Shown here in pieces: positions 1-7,154 of a stretch of 9,246 nucleotides of DNA. The stretch lies in NCBI GenBank assembly GCA_001577185.1, contig LSCM01000038.1, positions 1-9,246 on the forward strand. The letters are read 5' to 3'. Position numbers and translations under genes: made by a program. This DNA comes from Cloacimonetes bacterium TCS62. Its GTDB lineage: Bacteria; Cloacimonadota; Cloacimonadia; Cloacimonadales; TCS61. Position 1 is the first letter of the stretch, and each line of letters begins with the position of its first letter. Below the pieces are notes generated by a model, which saw only the letters and a list, made by a program, of their open reading frames with translations, was not told the origin of the DNA and searched no databases.

Positions 1-58
1 TCGAACCGCTGACCTCTACACTGCCAGTGTAGCGCTCTCCCATCTGAGCTAATGCCCC
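1..58 (-). tRNA. tRNA-Ala (anticodon GGC), 3' end cut by window edge
   Basis: Read on the minus strand, the segment begins with acceptor strand GGGGCAT, then TA, a D-arm with GCTC/GAGC, and an anticodon stem CTACA/TGTAG closing the loop CTGGCAG, which puts GGC at positions 34-36 (alanine). The T-arm begins (AGCGG TTCGA) and runs off the left edge, so the 3' acceptor strand and any CCA are not visible. The gene is transcribed away from bamA. Confidence 0.93.
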
Positions 59-68
59 AACTGAATTC

Positions 69-97
69 GAAATTCAAAATAACTTACCAATAGTCAA
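69..97 (-). promoter_or_regulatory. Possible promoter of tRNA-Ala
   Basis: On the minus strand a TTGACT hexamer (97-92) lies at a suitable distance upstream of the tRNA 5' end at 58. At a 17-base spacing the -10 position reads AATTTC, a poor match to TATAAT. The call rests on the -35 hexamer and its position, and the true -10 may differ. Confidence 0.3.
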
Positions 98-136
98 GAA
101 TTTTAAACTACCATACGAAAATATTCAATAAATTCC

Positions 137-165
137 TTTACTCAGAATTCAATATTTTTTATTTG
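137..165 (+). promoter_or_regulatory. Weak candidate promoter for bamA
   Basis: TTTACT (137-142) and TATTTG (160-165) are separated by 17 bases, about 30 bases upstream of the bamA start. Matches to the sigma-70 consensus are only partial in a very AT-rich background, so this could be chance. The rest of the 59-195 divergent spacer shows only short AT-rich stretches and two GAATTC sites. Confidence 0.25.
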
Positions 166-195
166 GATTAATTCTAGAAATTAATTGGAGGAATA

Positions 196-2415
196 ATGAA
201 AAAAATCTTGATAATTATAACATTATTGAGTATTATAACTTTTGTTTTTGCCCAAAATGAACCAATTTTAGAGATAAATACTAAGGGAAATTATAATATT
301 GAAAAAGAACTTATCCAATCTCTGATAACTTTTGAAGTAGGGGACTATCTCGATGAAGAACAGGTTTCCAAATCAATAAAAAATCTCTATCAATTAGGTG
401 TCTTTAAGGATGTTTTTATAAAAAAAAGTAAATTGAAACAAGGTATTTCCATTGAAATTGATGTAGAAGAATTTCCTATTGTTAAATCAATTCAATTTCA
501 GGGCAACAAAAAGATTAGTGAAGATAAATTCTCTGAATTATTAGACGTAAAACAGGGAAGTTATTGGTCACCATTCTTGATGGCAGAAACTACCAATATA
601 ATTTCTGAAGAATATAGAAAAAAGGGTTATCATCAGATCCAAGTCGATTACGAAGTTAAAGAGTTAGAAAATAATACAATTGACCTTGTATTACAAATAA
701 CTGAAAATTCCAAAGTTGTGATAAAAGAGATAAAGATCTTTGGAAATAAAAAGATACAACAGAAAAAAATTCTCGGAAAAATGAAGACCAAAAAAAAGAG
801 TTTGTTTCGATCTGGTAAATTCGAAAAACAAAAATTTGAAGAAGATTTAGATAGAGTCATAACATATTATAATGAAAGAGGATTTATCGATGCTCGCATT
901 TTATCTTGGAATAAGAAACTTATAGAAGATCGTTTTATAATTGAGATCTACTTAGTTGAGGGTGATATTTTCCATTTTGGAAAAATTTTTGTTACAGGAA
1001 ATAATAGATTTACAGAAGAAAGTATTAAATCAAAATTTACTTTTGAAACAAACGAAGTCTTCAATCTTGAACAATTCAATGAACAATTAGGTTCTGTAAC
1101 TTCGATGTATTATGAAGAAGGTTATATCTATGCTAATTTTGATCATGAACTTCTTAAAACTGACGATAAAATAGATATAAAACTCAATATTACCGAAAAT
1201 AATCGTGCTCAAGTAAGAAAAATCAAGATTCAAGGTAATCGAAAAACCAAAGACAAGATCATCAGAAGACAACTAGTTATTGCTCCAGGAGATTATTTTC
1301 AACAATCCAAAATAATGAAAAGTCAACAAAATATTTATAACCTCGGTTTTTTTGAACCTGATATACATTTAGATAATCCTGAAGTCATTAATCAAAAAGG
1401 TGATATTGACCTTACTATCAACGTTAATGATAAAGTTTCTGGTTCGGCAAACGGAGGTGTTGCTTTGAATAGTCAGGAAGGTCTTGTCGGGCAGTTATCA
1501 CTCAGCCACAATAACCTTTTAGGAAATGCTTGGAAAAGTAGTATCAAATGGGAATTTGGAGGGAAGACTCAAAATTTTAGCTTCAATTTTACTAATCCTT
1601 ATTTCAAAGATACAAATACATTAGTTGGTTTTGATGTTTATCATACAACCAAAGAATGGGAACTTTATGAAGTTAGTTCAAATGGTGGCTCAATTCGTCT
1701 TGGACGCCCTATGCCATTTTTGAATTATTCCAAATTAGTAGCTAGTTATTCTTTGTATTCAAAAAAATATTCTATTTTAAGCGGAATGGAAGATCAATCA
1801 TCAGATGCATTGATCGAACTAGATGGGAAGGAATGGCAAAATACAAGTTCAGTTTCATTGACTTTTTCCAGAGATAGCCGAGATAATGTGTTCTTCCCTA
1901 CTACAGGTTCTAATTTTACTCTATTTTCTGAAATCGCTGGAGGACCATTAAAAGGTAATTTTAATTATTACAAACAAATTGCGCAAATTAGTTGGTATAC
2001 AAGAACGATCTGGAAATTGGTCTTAAGAACTAAATGGCGTTTCGGATATGTGAATGGATTTGATGGAAAAACTGCTCCACCTGATGAAAGATTTTATCTT
2101 GGTGGCACCGGTTCTGATGGAATTAGAGGTTATGCTGATAGATCTATAGGGCCAATCAACGGAGGACGCAGAGAGATCATCTTCTCAAGTGAATACAGTG
2201 CACCGATAGGATCTGATCAACTTGTTGGTCTTATTTTCTTCGATGCAGGGAATAGCTACAATAACTTGGAGAATTTTAATTTCTGGGAAATGAAAAAAGG
2301 AGCTGGTGTAGGAATTCGTGTTCGTAGTCCTTTCGGATTGATCGGTTTTGATTATGCCCATAACTTTGAAGATAAAACTTGGGAACCACACTTCCAATTT
2401 GGTACAACTTTTTAA
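196..2415 (+). CDS. bamA: Outer membrane protein assembly factor BamA (Omp85 family)
   Basis: BamA is the central insertase of the BAM complex, folding beta-barrel proteins into the outer membrane. The 739-residue product starts with a Sec signal peptide (basic MKK, hydrophobic core, likely cleavage after FVFA at about residue 19). Five POTRA repeats follow, at roughly 22-93, 94-172, 173-258, 259-337 and 338-413. Repeats 2-5 each carry the F/I-x-GN-K/R signature (QGNKKI, FGNKKI, TGNNRF, QGNRKT). The barrel occupies about 415-739, with the conserved loop-6 IRGY motif at 643-646 and a terminal phenylalanine beta-signal (FQFGTTF). A GGAGG ribosome binding site (187-191) lies 4 bases before the ATG, and the signal peptide fits this start. 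The gene stands alone: the usual ompH/skp neighbour does not follow, and tRNA genes flank it on both sides. TamA or another Omp85 member is less likely, given five POTRAs. Confidence 0.95.
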   Translation: MKKILIIITLLSIITFVFAQNEPILEINTKGNYNIEKELIQSLITFEVGDYLDEEQVSKSIKNLYQLGVFKDVFIKKSKLKQGISIEIDVEEFPIVKSIQFQGNKKISEDKFSELLDVKQGSYWSPFLMAETTNIISEEYRKKGYHQIQVDYEVKELENNTIDLVLQITENSKVVIKEIKIFGNKKIQQKKILGKMKTKKKSLFRSGKFEKQKFEEDLDRVITYYNERGFIDARILSWNKKLIEDRFIIEIYLVEGDIFHFGKIFVTGNNRFTEESIKSKFTFETNEVFNLEQFNEQLGSVTSMYYEEGYIYANFDHELLKTDDKIDIKLNITENNRAQVRKIKIQGNRKTKDKIIRRQLVIAPGDYFQQSKIMKSQQNIYNLGFFEPDIHLDNPEVINQKGDIDLTINVNDKVSGSANGGVALNSQEGLVGQLSLSHNNLLGNAWKSSIKWEFGGKTQNFSFNFTNPYFKDTNTLVGFDVYHTTKEWELYEVSSNGGSIRLGRPMPFLNYSKLVASYSLYSKKYSILSGMEDQSSDALIELDGKEWQNTSSVSLTFSRDSRDNVFFPTTGSNFTLFSEIAGGPLKGNFNYYKQIAQISWYTRTIWKLVLRTKWRFGYVNGFDGKTAPPDERFYLGGTGSDGIRGYADRSIGPINGGRREIIFSSEYSAPIGSDQLVGLIFFDAGNSYNNLENFNFWEMKKGAGVGIRVRSPFGLIGFDYAHNFEDKTWEPHFQFGTTF

Positions 2416-2501
2416 TGTTTAGAAAGACAATAGCATCTATATTTAGTTCTTTATTCACAAGATGTGTTTCTTCTTAAAAAGATTTTAAATCGATAAATTT
2501 C

Positions 2502-2530
2502 TTGACTCTTCAGGTGTGCTTTTTTTTGTG
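2502..2530 (+). promoter_or_regulatory. Possible promoter of the tRNA-Pro/tRNA-Val pair
   Basis: TTGACT at 2502-2507 lies 36 bases before the tRNA-Pro 5' end. The -10 position at 17-base spacing is TTTGTG within a T-run, which is not a good consensus match. The remaining spacer after bamA (2416-2501) has no convincing rho-independent terminator. Confidence 0.35.
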
Positions 2531-2543
2531 TGCTTTCGATTAT

Positions 2544-2622
<79 letters not shown>

Positions 2623-2655
2623 TTTTTAGTAGCTTTATAAGTGATTTATATTTTT

Positions 2656-2731
2656 GGGCGTGTAGCTCAGTTGGGAGAGCGCCTGCCTTACAAGCAGGTG
2701 GCCGGGGGTTCAAGTCCCTCCGCGCCCACCA
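2656..2731 (+). tRNA. tRNA-Val (anticodon TAC)
   Basis: GGGCGTG (2656-2662) pairs with CGCGCCC (2721-2727) through one G-U wobble, with A73 and an encoded CCA. D-stem GCTC/GAGC, anticodon stem CCTGC/GCAGG, loop CTTACAA with TAC at 2689-2691. It lies 34 bases after tRNA-Pro and is probably co-transcribed with it. Confidence 0.96.
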
Positions 2732-2736
2732 TATTT

Positions 2737-2768
2737 GCCGTCTGATCTACTATCAGACGGCTTTTTTT
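2737..2768 (+). terminator. Rho-independent terminator after tRNA-Pro/tRNA-Val
   Basis: A perfect 10-bp stem (GCCGTCTGAT, 2737-2746, with ATCAGACGGC, 2752-2761) closes a 5-base loop CTACT and is followed by seven T (2762-2768). It begins six bases after the tRNA-Val CCA end. Confidence 0.93.
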
Positions 2769-2783
2769 ATGTTCATAAAATGC

Positions 2784-2812
2784 TTGACTTTTGTGGACGC
2801 AAAAAATAGTAA
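2784..2812 (+). promoter_or_regulatory. Predicted promoter of the deacetylase-uppP-holA-era operon
   Basis: TTGACT (2784-2789) and TAGTAA (2807-2812) are separated by 17 bases; an 18-base reading gives AGTAAT. It lies between the tRNA terminator and the first operon gene, about 24 bases before its ATG, which would give a short leader containing the GAGGG ribosome binding site (2828-2832). Confidence 0.5.
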
Positions 2813-2835
2813 TCCATAAAAATTGATGAGGGAAA

Positions 2836-3996
2836 ATGGCTAAAAGAAAAAAAGGTAAATCTGATTTCAACCTACTATATTTATTTCTTTTTTTTATTTT
2901 TATACTGTTCTTGATTTTTTCAAATTTTAACAGAATAGTCGAGCTATTCAATGGATCGAAATCCGATGTTAACCAAGTAAAAGTTAAAACAATTCCTGAT
3001 AATAATAGTATCCTAGATGCTATTGTGCACACCAAAGAATTGCTTGGGATTTCTGAAAACAATTTTCGTAACAGAGTCGGGTCTGATGCTATCTACATCT
3101 CGATGGGAATAGATAAAGATGAGATGGATCTTAATTATGCAAATATGATCCTAACTGGGCAAATAGAATTGAATAATGGAAAAATACATACAGGAAAAGA
3201 GATTTACAGTGGCAGTAGGCAAAGATTAGAAGTTATTGATCCTGTTGATTCGCAAAAATACTATATAACCCTTTATTATAACAATTCAAATAAAAAAAAT
3301 AAAGCTATAGAACTCGCAATTGTTGTCGATGACTTTGGAATACACAATAATGAGTTATTAGACCGATTTTGTGAACTCAACAAAAATCTAACTTTTTCTA
3401 TTTTACCCAATCAGAGATATTCTAATTTAGTTATGAGAGCGGCTTCAAAGACTGGACATGAGACAATGATACACATACCTATGGAGCCTATCAGCTATCC
3501 AAAAAATAATCCTGGACCTAACGCGATCTATGTTCATTTATCAAAAAAGGAAATTCGCAAAAGAATGAAGCGGTTTATTAAACAATTTCCCTTTTGTGTA
3601 GGGGCGAATAATCATATGGGTTCCTTGGCAACAACTGATGAAGACGTTATGAAAACTGTTTTAAATGTATTAAAAGAACATGAACTCTATTTTGTCGATA
3701 GTAGAACATCACGAACTACTATTGCTGGGAAAGTAGCTAAAGAGATGATGTTGCCATCTATTACATCAAGTTTATTTTTAGATACTCCGGATCTATCAAA
3801 TGCAACACTCGAAAATAAAATATCCCAATTGAAATATCTTTCTCAAAGTCAAAATAAAATTTTAGTTATCACACATTTTGCAACCTGGGAAAGATATAAG
3901 TATCTGAAAAAATTTATAGAGAGAATTGAAAAATTAAATTTTAAAATTGTACCTGTATCAACATTGTTAAAACGCGATATTCCAGACATTTTGTAA
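2836..3996 (+). CDS. Membrane-anchored divergent polysaccharide deacetylase (YibQ-like)
   Basis: The 386-residue product has a basic N-terminus (KRKKGK), one hydrophobic segment at about 11-31 and a variable linker. From about 157 to the end it carries a domain matching the divergent polysaccharide deacetylase family (DUF610/YibQ type). Visible motifs in order are VVDDFG (163-168), HIPMEP (213-218), GANNHMGS (256-263) and DSRTS (288-292). These acidic and histidine positions match the metal and active-site region of the deacetylase fold. The topology suggests an inner-membrane anchor with the catalytic domain in the periplasm. The substrate cannot be read from the sequence; a cell-envelope glycan is the inference, helped by uppP eight bases downstream. 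The usual late GHP-like motif reads ITHF (345-348). A GAGGG site lies 3 bases before the ATG. It is the first gene of a four-gene operon. Confidence 0.82.
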   Translation: MAKRKKGKSDFNLLYLFLFFIFILFLIFSNFNRIVELFNGSKSDVNQVKVKTIPDNNSILDAIVHTKELLGISENNFRNRVGSDAIYISMGIDKDEMDLNYANMILTGQIELNNGKIHTGKEIYSGSRQRLEVIDPVDSQKYYITLYYNNSNKKNKAIELAIVVDDFGIHNNELLDRFCELNKNLTFSILPNQRYSNLVMRAASKTGHETMIHIPMEPISYPKNNPGPNAIYVHLSKKEIRKRMKRFIKQFPFCVGANNHMGSLATTDEDVMKTVLNVLKEHELYFVDSRTSRTTIAGKVAKEMMLPSITSSLFLDTPDLSNATLENKISQLKYLSQSQNKILVITHFATWERYKYLKKFIERIEKLNFKIVPVSTLLKRDIPDIL

Positions 3997-4004
3997 ACTA
4001 GCCT

Positions 4005-4808
4005 ATGATAGAGTTATTAAAATCAATATTGCTGGGGATCATTCAAGGTTTGACAGAGTTTTTGCCCATAAGCAGCTCCGGTCATCTAGTCTTAGCTGAA
4101 CACTTTTTAAAATTCCAACAACCTAATATTGTGTTTAAGGTCATCCTACATCTTGGGTCATTATTTGCAGTCCTAATTTATTTTCGAAAAGAAATCATTT
4201 CAATATTAAAATCTTTAATTTATTTTCGTTTAAAAGACATTGAAAATAGAAACAATAGAAAAGTAGCTCTATACATTGCTATAACAACATTGGTTACCGG
4301 AGTAATTGGATTTTTTTTCAAAGACTTTTTAGAAAGAACATTTAATATGATCTACATACCAAGTATTCTATTACTTGTAACCGGTTTGATATTGATGTTA
4401 TCTGATAAAATTGAAGCTAAACAACATAATTCTTATCAACTTGGAGTAAAAAATTCGATATTTATTGGATTAGTGCAAACTTTTGCAATACTACCTGGTA
4501 TTTCACGATCTGGTACAACAATAGCCGCTGGGATCTTTAGTGGGTTGAAAAGAGAAGCTGCAGCCAGATATTCTTTCTTAATCTCAATTCCAGCGATCTT
4601 AGGTGCAAATTTACTACAGATCCCAGAAATAGTAAATCTCCAAAGTGACCTTATCATCAACTATTTAGCTGGTTCTATTTCTGCATTTATTTCAGGTTAT
4701 ATTGTTATTTCTTTATTAATTCGAATGGTAAAAAAGCAAAAACTAAAATATTTTTCATATTATTGCTGGTTAATAGGAATCAGCACTATTATTCTGTATG
4801 TGATATAA
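4005..4808 (+). CDS. uppP: Undecaprenyl-diphosphatase UppP (BacA family)
   Basis: This integral membrane enzyme removes one phosphate from undecaprenyl diphosphate, regenerating the lipid carrier for peptidoglycan and other envelope glycans. BacA family members are associated with bacitracin resistance. The 267-residue length and highly hydrophobic, multi-helix profile fit the family. The first signature QGLTEFLPISSSGHL (14-28) contains the QxxxE motif and His27, and the second, LPGISRSGTT (163-172), contains the catalytic-region arginine Arg168. The N-terminus MIELLKSILLG directly precedes the first signature, which supports this ATG. No clear Shine-Dalgarno sequence precedes it, and the gene starts 8 bases after the deacetylase stop, so translation may be coupled to that gene. 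It is placed between an envelope glycan enzyme and two core-process genes. Confidence 0.95.
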   Translation: MIELLKSILLGIIQGLTEFLPISSSGHLVLAEHFLKFQQPNIVFKVILHLGSLFAVLIYFRKEIISILKSLIYFRLKDIENRNNRKVALYIAITTLVTGVIGFFFKDFLERTFNMIYIPSILLLVTGLILMLSDKIEAKQHNSYQLGVKNSIFIGLVQTFAILPGISRSGTTIAAGIFSGLKREAAARYSFLISIPAILGANLLQIPEIVNLQSDLIINYLAGSISAFISGYIVISLLIRMVKKQKLKYFSYYCWLIGISTIILYVI

Positions 4809-4812
4809 AATT

Positions 4813-5832
4813 ATGAAAAAAAACGATTTCCCTCATTACGAATTTTTTAGACGGTTTCATAAATTAAAAACTGTTCCTGTCTATATAATTTACGGTAAAG
4901 AAGCGTATCTAAAAGATAAAGTTTTACTTAAACTTATCGACAAATTTACCACTAAAGATACAAGTGACTTTGATCTTATTACGGTGTTTGGTGATGAGAG
5001 TAATGGTGTAGATGTAGTGGAAAGTCTTGAATCTCTACCATTTCTCGCTAAAAACAGAGTTATCTTGTTAAGAAATTTTGGTCAAATGAATCTTTCTGGT
5101 AGAGAACTAATTGCAGAATATTTAAACAATCCCTTGAAAACCTCAGTATTGATAATTGTTACCGATAAGATTGATAAACGATCATCAGCTAATAAAAAGA
5201 TTGCAGATAAAGCTATTAGCATAAATTGTAGAAATCCTTACAATTCTATGGACATAGTAAAATGGATGCGTTCTGAATTACAAAATAGGAATATTTCCAT
5301 GGAAACTGAAGCTGTAAATTATTTTGCTAATTGCATAGAACCTAATTATATGATTGCACATAACGAACTAGAAAAACTAATTATCTACGTAAAAAACTCA
5401 GGCAAAATTAGATTACAAGATGTAAAAAAAACAGTAGGACAAAATCGGGTTAATAAGATTTTTGATCTACAAAATGCTCTTGGTATAAGAAATTTAAAAA
5501 AATCTTTTAGTATTTTAGAAAACATTATTTCGAATGAAAAATCAGGAGTTTTTATTACAACGATGCTAACTCGATTCTTTGTGTTATTGTGGAAAATTAA
5601 TTCCTTACGAAGTAATAATTTAAGTGATTCAGAAATTGACTCCAGATATTTGAAAGAGATTTTTTATAAATTCAGAAAAGATTACTTAAAATTTGCTGAC
5701 AATTACTCAGTAAAAGAAACAAAGCAGATCTTATCCTACCTTTTAAAAGCGGATATAGATTTGAAATCGTTAAATCTAAATGAGAGTATAATATTAGAGC
5801 CACTGATATTCAAAATTTGTAAAGTGAGTTAA
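4813..5832 (+). CDS. holA: DNA polymerase III subunit delta (HolA)
   Basis: HolA is the delta subunit of the clamp loader; it opens the beta sliding clamp and is itself not an active ATPase. The 339-residue length is typical. The N-terminal AAA+-like fold begins with VPVYIIYGKEAYLKDK (21-36), the family's F/Y-GxE-x-YL pattern. Strand segments around AKNRVILLRNFG (79-90) and SVLIIVTDK (111-119) follow. The helical middle includes the N-E-L-E-K-L pattern at 184-189, and a C-terminal collar-like region spans about 210-339 (FDLQNALG at 217-224, then ITTMLTRFFVLLWKI at 248-262). Delta proteins are poorly conserved, so the call depends on this combined pattern. Only 4 bases separate it from uppP, no strong Shine-Dalgarno sequence is visible, and era follows after 1 base. 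Confidence 0.88.
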   Translation: MKKNDFPHYEFFRRFHKLKTVPVYIIYGKEAYLKDKVLLKLIDKFTTKDTSDFDLITVFGDESNGVDVVESLESLPFLAKNRVILLRNFGQMNLSGRELIAEYLNNPLKTSVLIIVTDKIDKRSSANKKIADKAISINCRNPYNSMDIVKWMRSELQNRNISMETEAVNYFANCIEPNYMIAHNELEKLIIYVKNSGKIRLQDVKKTVGQNRVNKIFDLQNALGIRNLKKSFSILENIISNEKSGVFITTMLTRFFVLLWKINSLRSNNLSDSEIDSRYLKEIFYKFRKDYLKFADNYSVKETKQILSYLLKADIDLKSLNLNESIILEPLIFKICKVS

Positions 5833-5833
5833 T

Positions 5834-6718
5834 ATGGATAAAATTTTCAAAGCTGGATTTGTTTCTATTATTGGGAAACCAAATGTCGGTAAATCAACAC
5901 TTATGAATAAAATTATTGGTGAAAAACTATCAATTATTTCACCCAAACCACAAACAACCCGACAACAAGTTAAAGGAATTTATACTGATGACCAACGGCA
6001 AATTGTGTTTCTTGATACTCCTGGTTTTGTAGAGGCTAGATATGAGTTACATAAAAAAATGTTGGATTATTTTATGAATTCTATTAACGATTCAGATCTA
6101 GTGATATTTATTACAGATGCTCATCAATTCCCTACAAATTATGATGAAAAAATCTTAAAATTACTTGCAAAAATAAAAACTCCAATGATCGCGATGTTAA
6201 ATAAGATTGATCTCACATTACCTAAAATAGTTAAAGAGAAAAAGAATAATTTAAAAAACCATGCATTTAAAAAGGTCATCCCGATCTCACTACTAAATAA
6301 GGAAAATTTCTCAAATTTAGTTGAATGGATATCAGAATTTTTACCTTTAAATCCACCTTTTTATGATCCTAAAGAGATCTCAGATCTACCAATGAGATTT
6401 TTTGTGCAAGAAATAGTAAGAGAACAAATCTTTCTAAACTATCAAAAAGAAATTCCATATGCTTCAACTGTTGTTGTTGAAGAATACAAAGATTTTGAAA
6501 ATAAAGTGAAAATATACGCAAATATTTGGATAGAAAGTAAATCCCAGAAACCTATTTTAATAGGAAAAAAGGGGAAGAAGATCAAGAAAATTCGAATTGC
6601 TTCTGAAAAAGAGATACATAAAATCGTTCAGAAAAGAGTTTCTCTTGATTTATGGATAAAAATTAAACCAAACTGGCGTAAGAAAAAAAATGCACTTAAA
6701 GAATTTGGATATAGATAA
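5834..6718 (+). CDS. era: GTPase Era
   Basis: Era is an essential GTPase that binds 16S rRNA near its 3' end and assists 30S subunit maturation. The 294-residue product is normal length. GTPase motifs are G1 GKPNVGKS (14-21), switch I PQTTR (39-43), G3 DTPG (61-64) and G4 NKID (123-126). The G5 segment reads ISLL (151-154), where SA is usual. The C-terminal KH domain (about 190-290) has its GxxG loop at 244-247 within IGKKGKKIKKI and ends with the basic W-RKKK segment. The ATG lies one base after the holA stop, so translational coupling is likely. A short GTGAG-like purine stretch precedes it. It is the last gene of the operon, and a tRNA-Ser cluster follows after 75 bases. Confidence 0.96.
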   Translation: MDKIFKAGFVSIIGKPNVGKSTLMNKIIGEKLSIISPKPQTTRQQVKGIYTDDQRQIVFLDTPGFVEARYELHKKMLDYFMNSINDSDLVIFITDAHQFPTNYDEKILKLLAKIKTPMIAMLNKIDLTLPKIVKEKKNNLKNHAFKKVIPISLLNKENFSNLVEWISEFLPLNPPFYDPKEISDLPMRFFVQEIVREQIFLNYQKEIPYASTVVVEEYKDFENKVKIYANIWIESKSQKPILIGKKGKKIKKIRIASEKEIHKIVQKRVSLDLWIKIKPNWRKKKNALKEFGYR

Positions 6719-6749
6719 AATAATTTTACTTTGCTTTTTTAAAAACTAG

Positions 6750-6778
6750 TTGACATCAACATGTAAAAAAAATTTTTT
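6750..6778 (+). promoter_or_regulatory. Possible promoter of the Ser-Ser-Gln tRNA cluster
   Basis: A perfect -35 hexamer TTGACA (6750-6755) lies 38 bases before the first tRNA-Ser. At 17-base spacing the -10 position is a T-run, so the -10 assignment is unclear. No hairpin terminator for the preceding operon is visible between 6719 and 6749, and read-through from era into the tRNAs is also possible. Confidence 0.38.
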
Positions 6779-6793
6779 GTTAAACTCTGATTA

Positions 6794-6879
6794 GGAGGAT
6801 TAGTTCTAATTGGTAAGACAGTGGTCTTGAAAACCGCCGCCCTTTGGGCTTGGGGGTTCGAATCCCTCATCCTCCGCCA
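6794..6879 (+). tRNA. tRNA-Ser (anticodon TGA)
   Basis: GGAGGAT (6794-6800) pairs with ATCCTCC (6869-6875), followed by discriminator G73 and an encoded CCA. The anticodon stem GTGGT/ACCGC closes loop CTTGAAA (anticodon TGA). A long variable arm with GCCC/GGGC makes it a class II tRNA, as expected for serine. G73 is the serine discriminator. Confidence 0.95.
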
Positions 6880-6896
6880 TAGTTCATTACAGCATT

Positions 6897-6989
<93 letters not shown>

Positions 6990-7004
6990 GTTAATATAAA
7001 TCAT

Positions 7005-7080
7005 TGGGCCGTAGTCAAGCGGTTAAGACACATGGTTTTGGTCCATGCATTCAGGGGTTCGAATCCTCTCGGCCCAACCA
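7005..7080 (+). tRNA. tRNA-Gln (anticodon TTG)
   Basis: TGGGCCG (7005-7011) pairs with CGGCCCA (7070-7076), with A73 and an encoded CCA. Anticodon stem CATGG/CCATG closes loop TTTTGGT, giving TTG. The weak U1-A72 first pair is a glutamine identity feature. It is 15 bases after tRNA-Ser(GCT) and is the last tRNA of the cluster. Confidence 0.95.
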
Positions 7081-7083
7081 TTG

Positions 7084-7116
7084 AAGCTGCAAACTTAAGT
7101 TTGCAGCTTTTTTTTT
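7084..7116 (+). terminator. Rho-independent terminator of the tRNA cluster
   Basis: A perfect 26-base palindrome (7084-7109), AAGCTGCAAAC / TTAA / GTTTGCAGCTT, forms an 11-bp stem with a 4-base loop. It runs into a T tract through 7116 and starts four bases after the tRNA-Gln CCA. Confidence 0.93.
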
Positions 7117-7154
7117 ACATATCTTAAACAAATTTGTTGACCAATTGAAAACAG

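Noticed and set aside
2416..2501. Terminator directly after bamA
   Set aside because: Only a 4-bp CACA/TGTG hairpin with a mixed T-rich tail (around 2456-2475) and similarly weak AT pairs are present.
2688..3062. 124-codon minus-strand frame across tRNA-Val, the terminator and the deacetylase start
   Set aside because: It runs antisense through a certain tRNA, a strong terminator and a supported gene start; its predicted product is an artefact of these.
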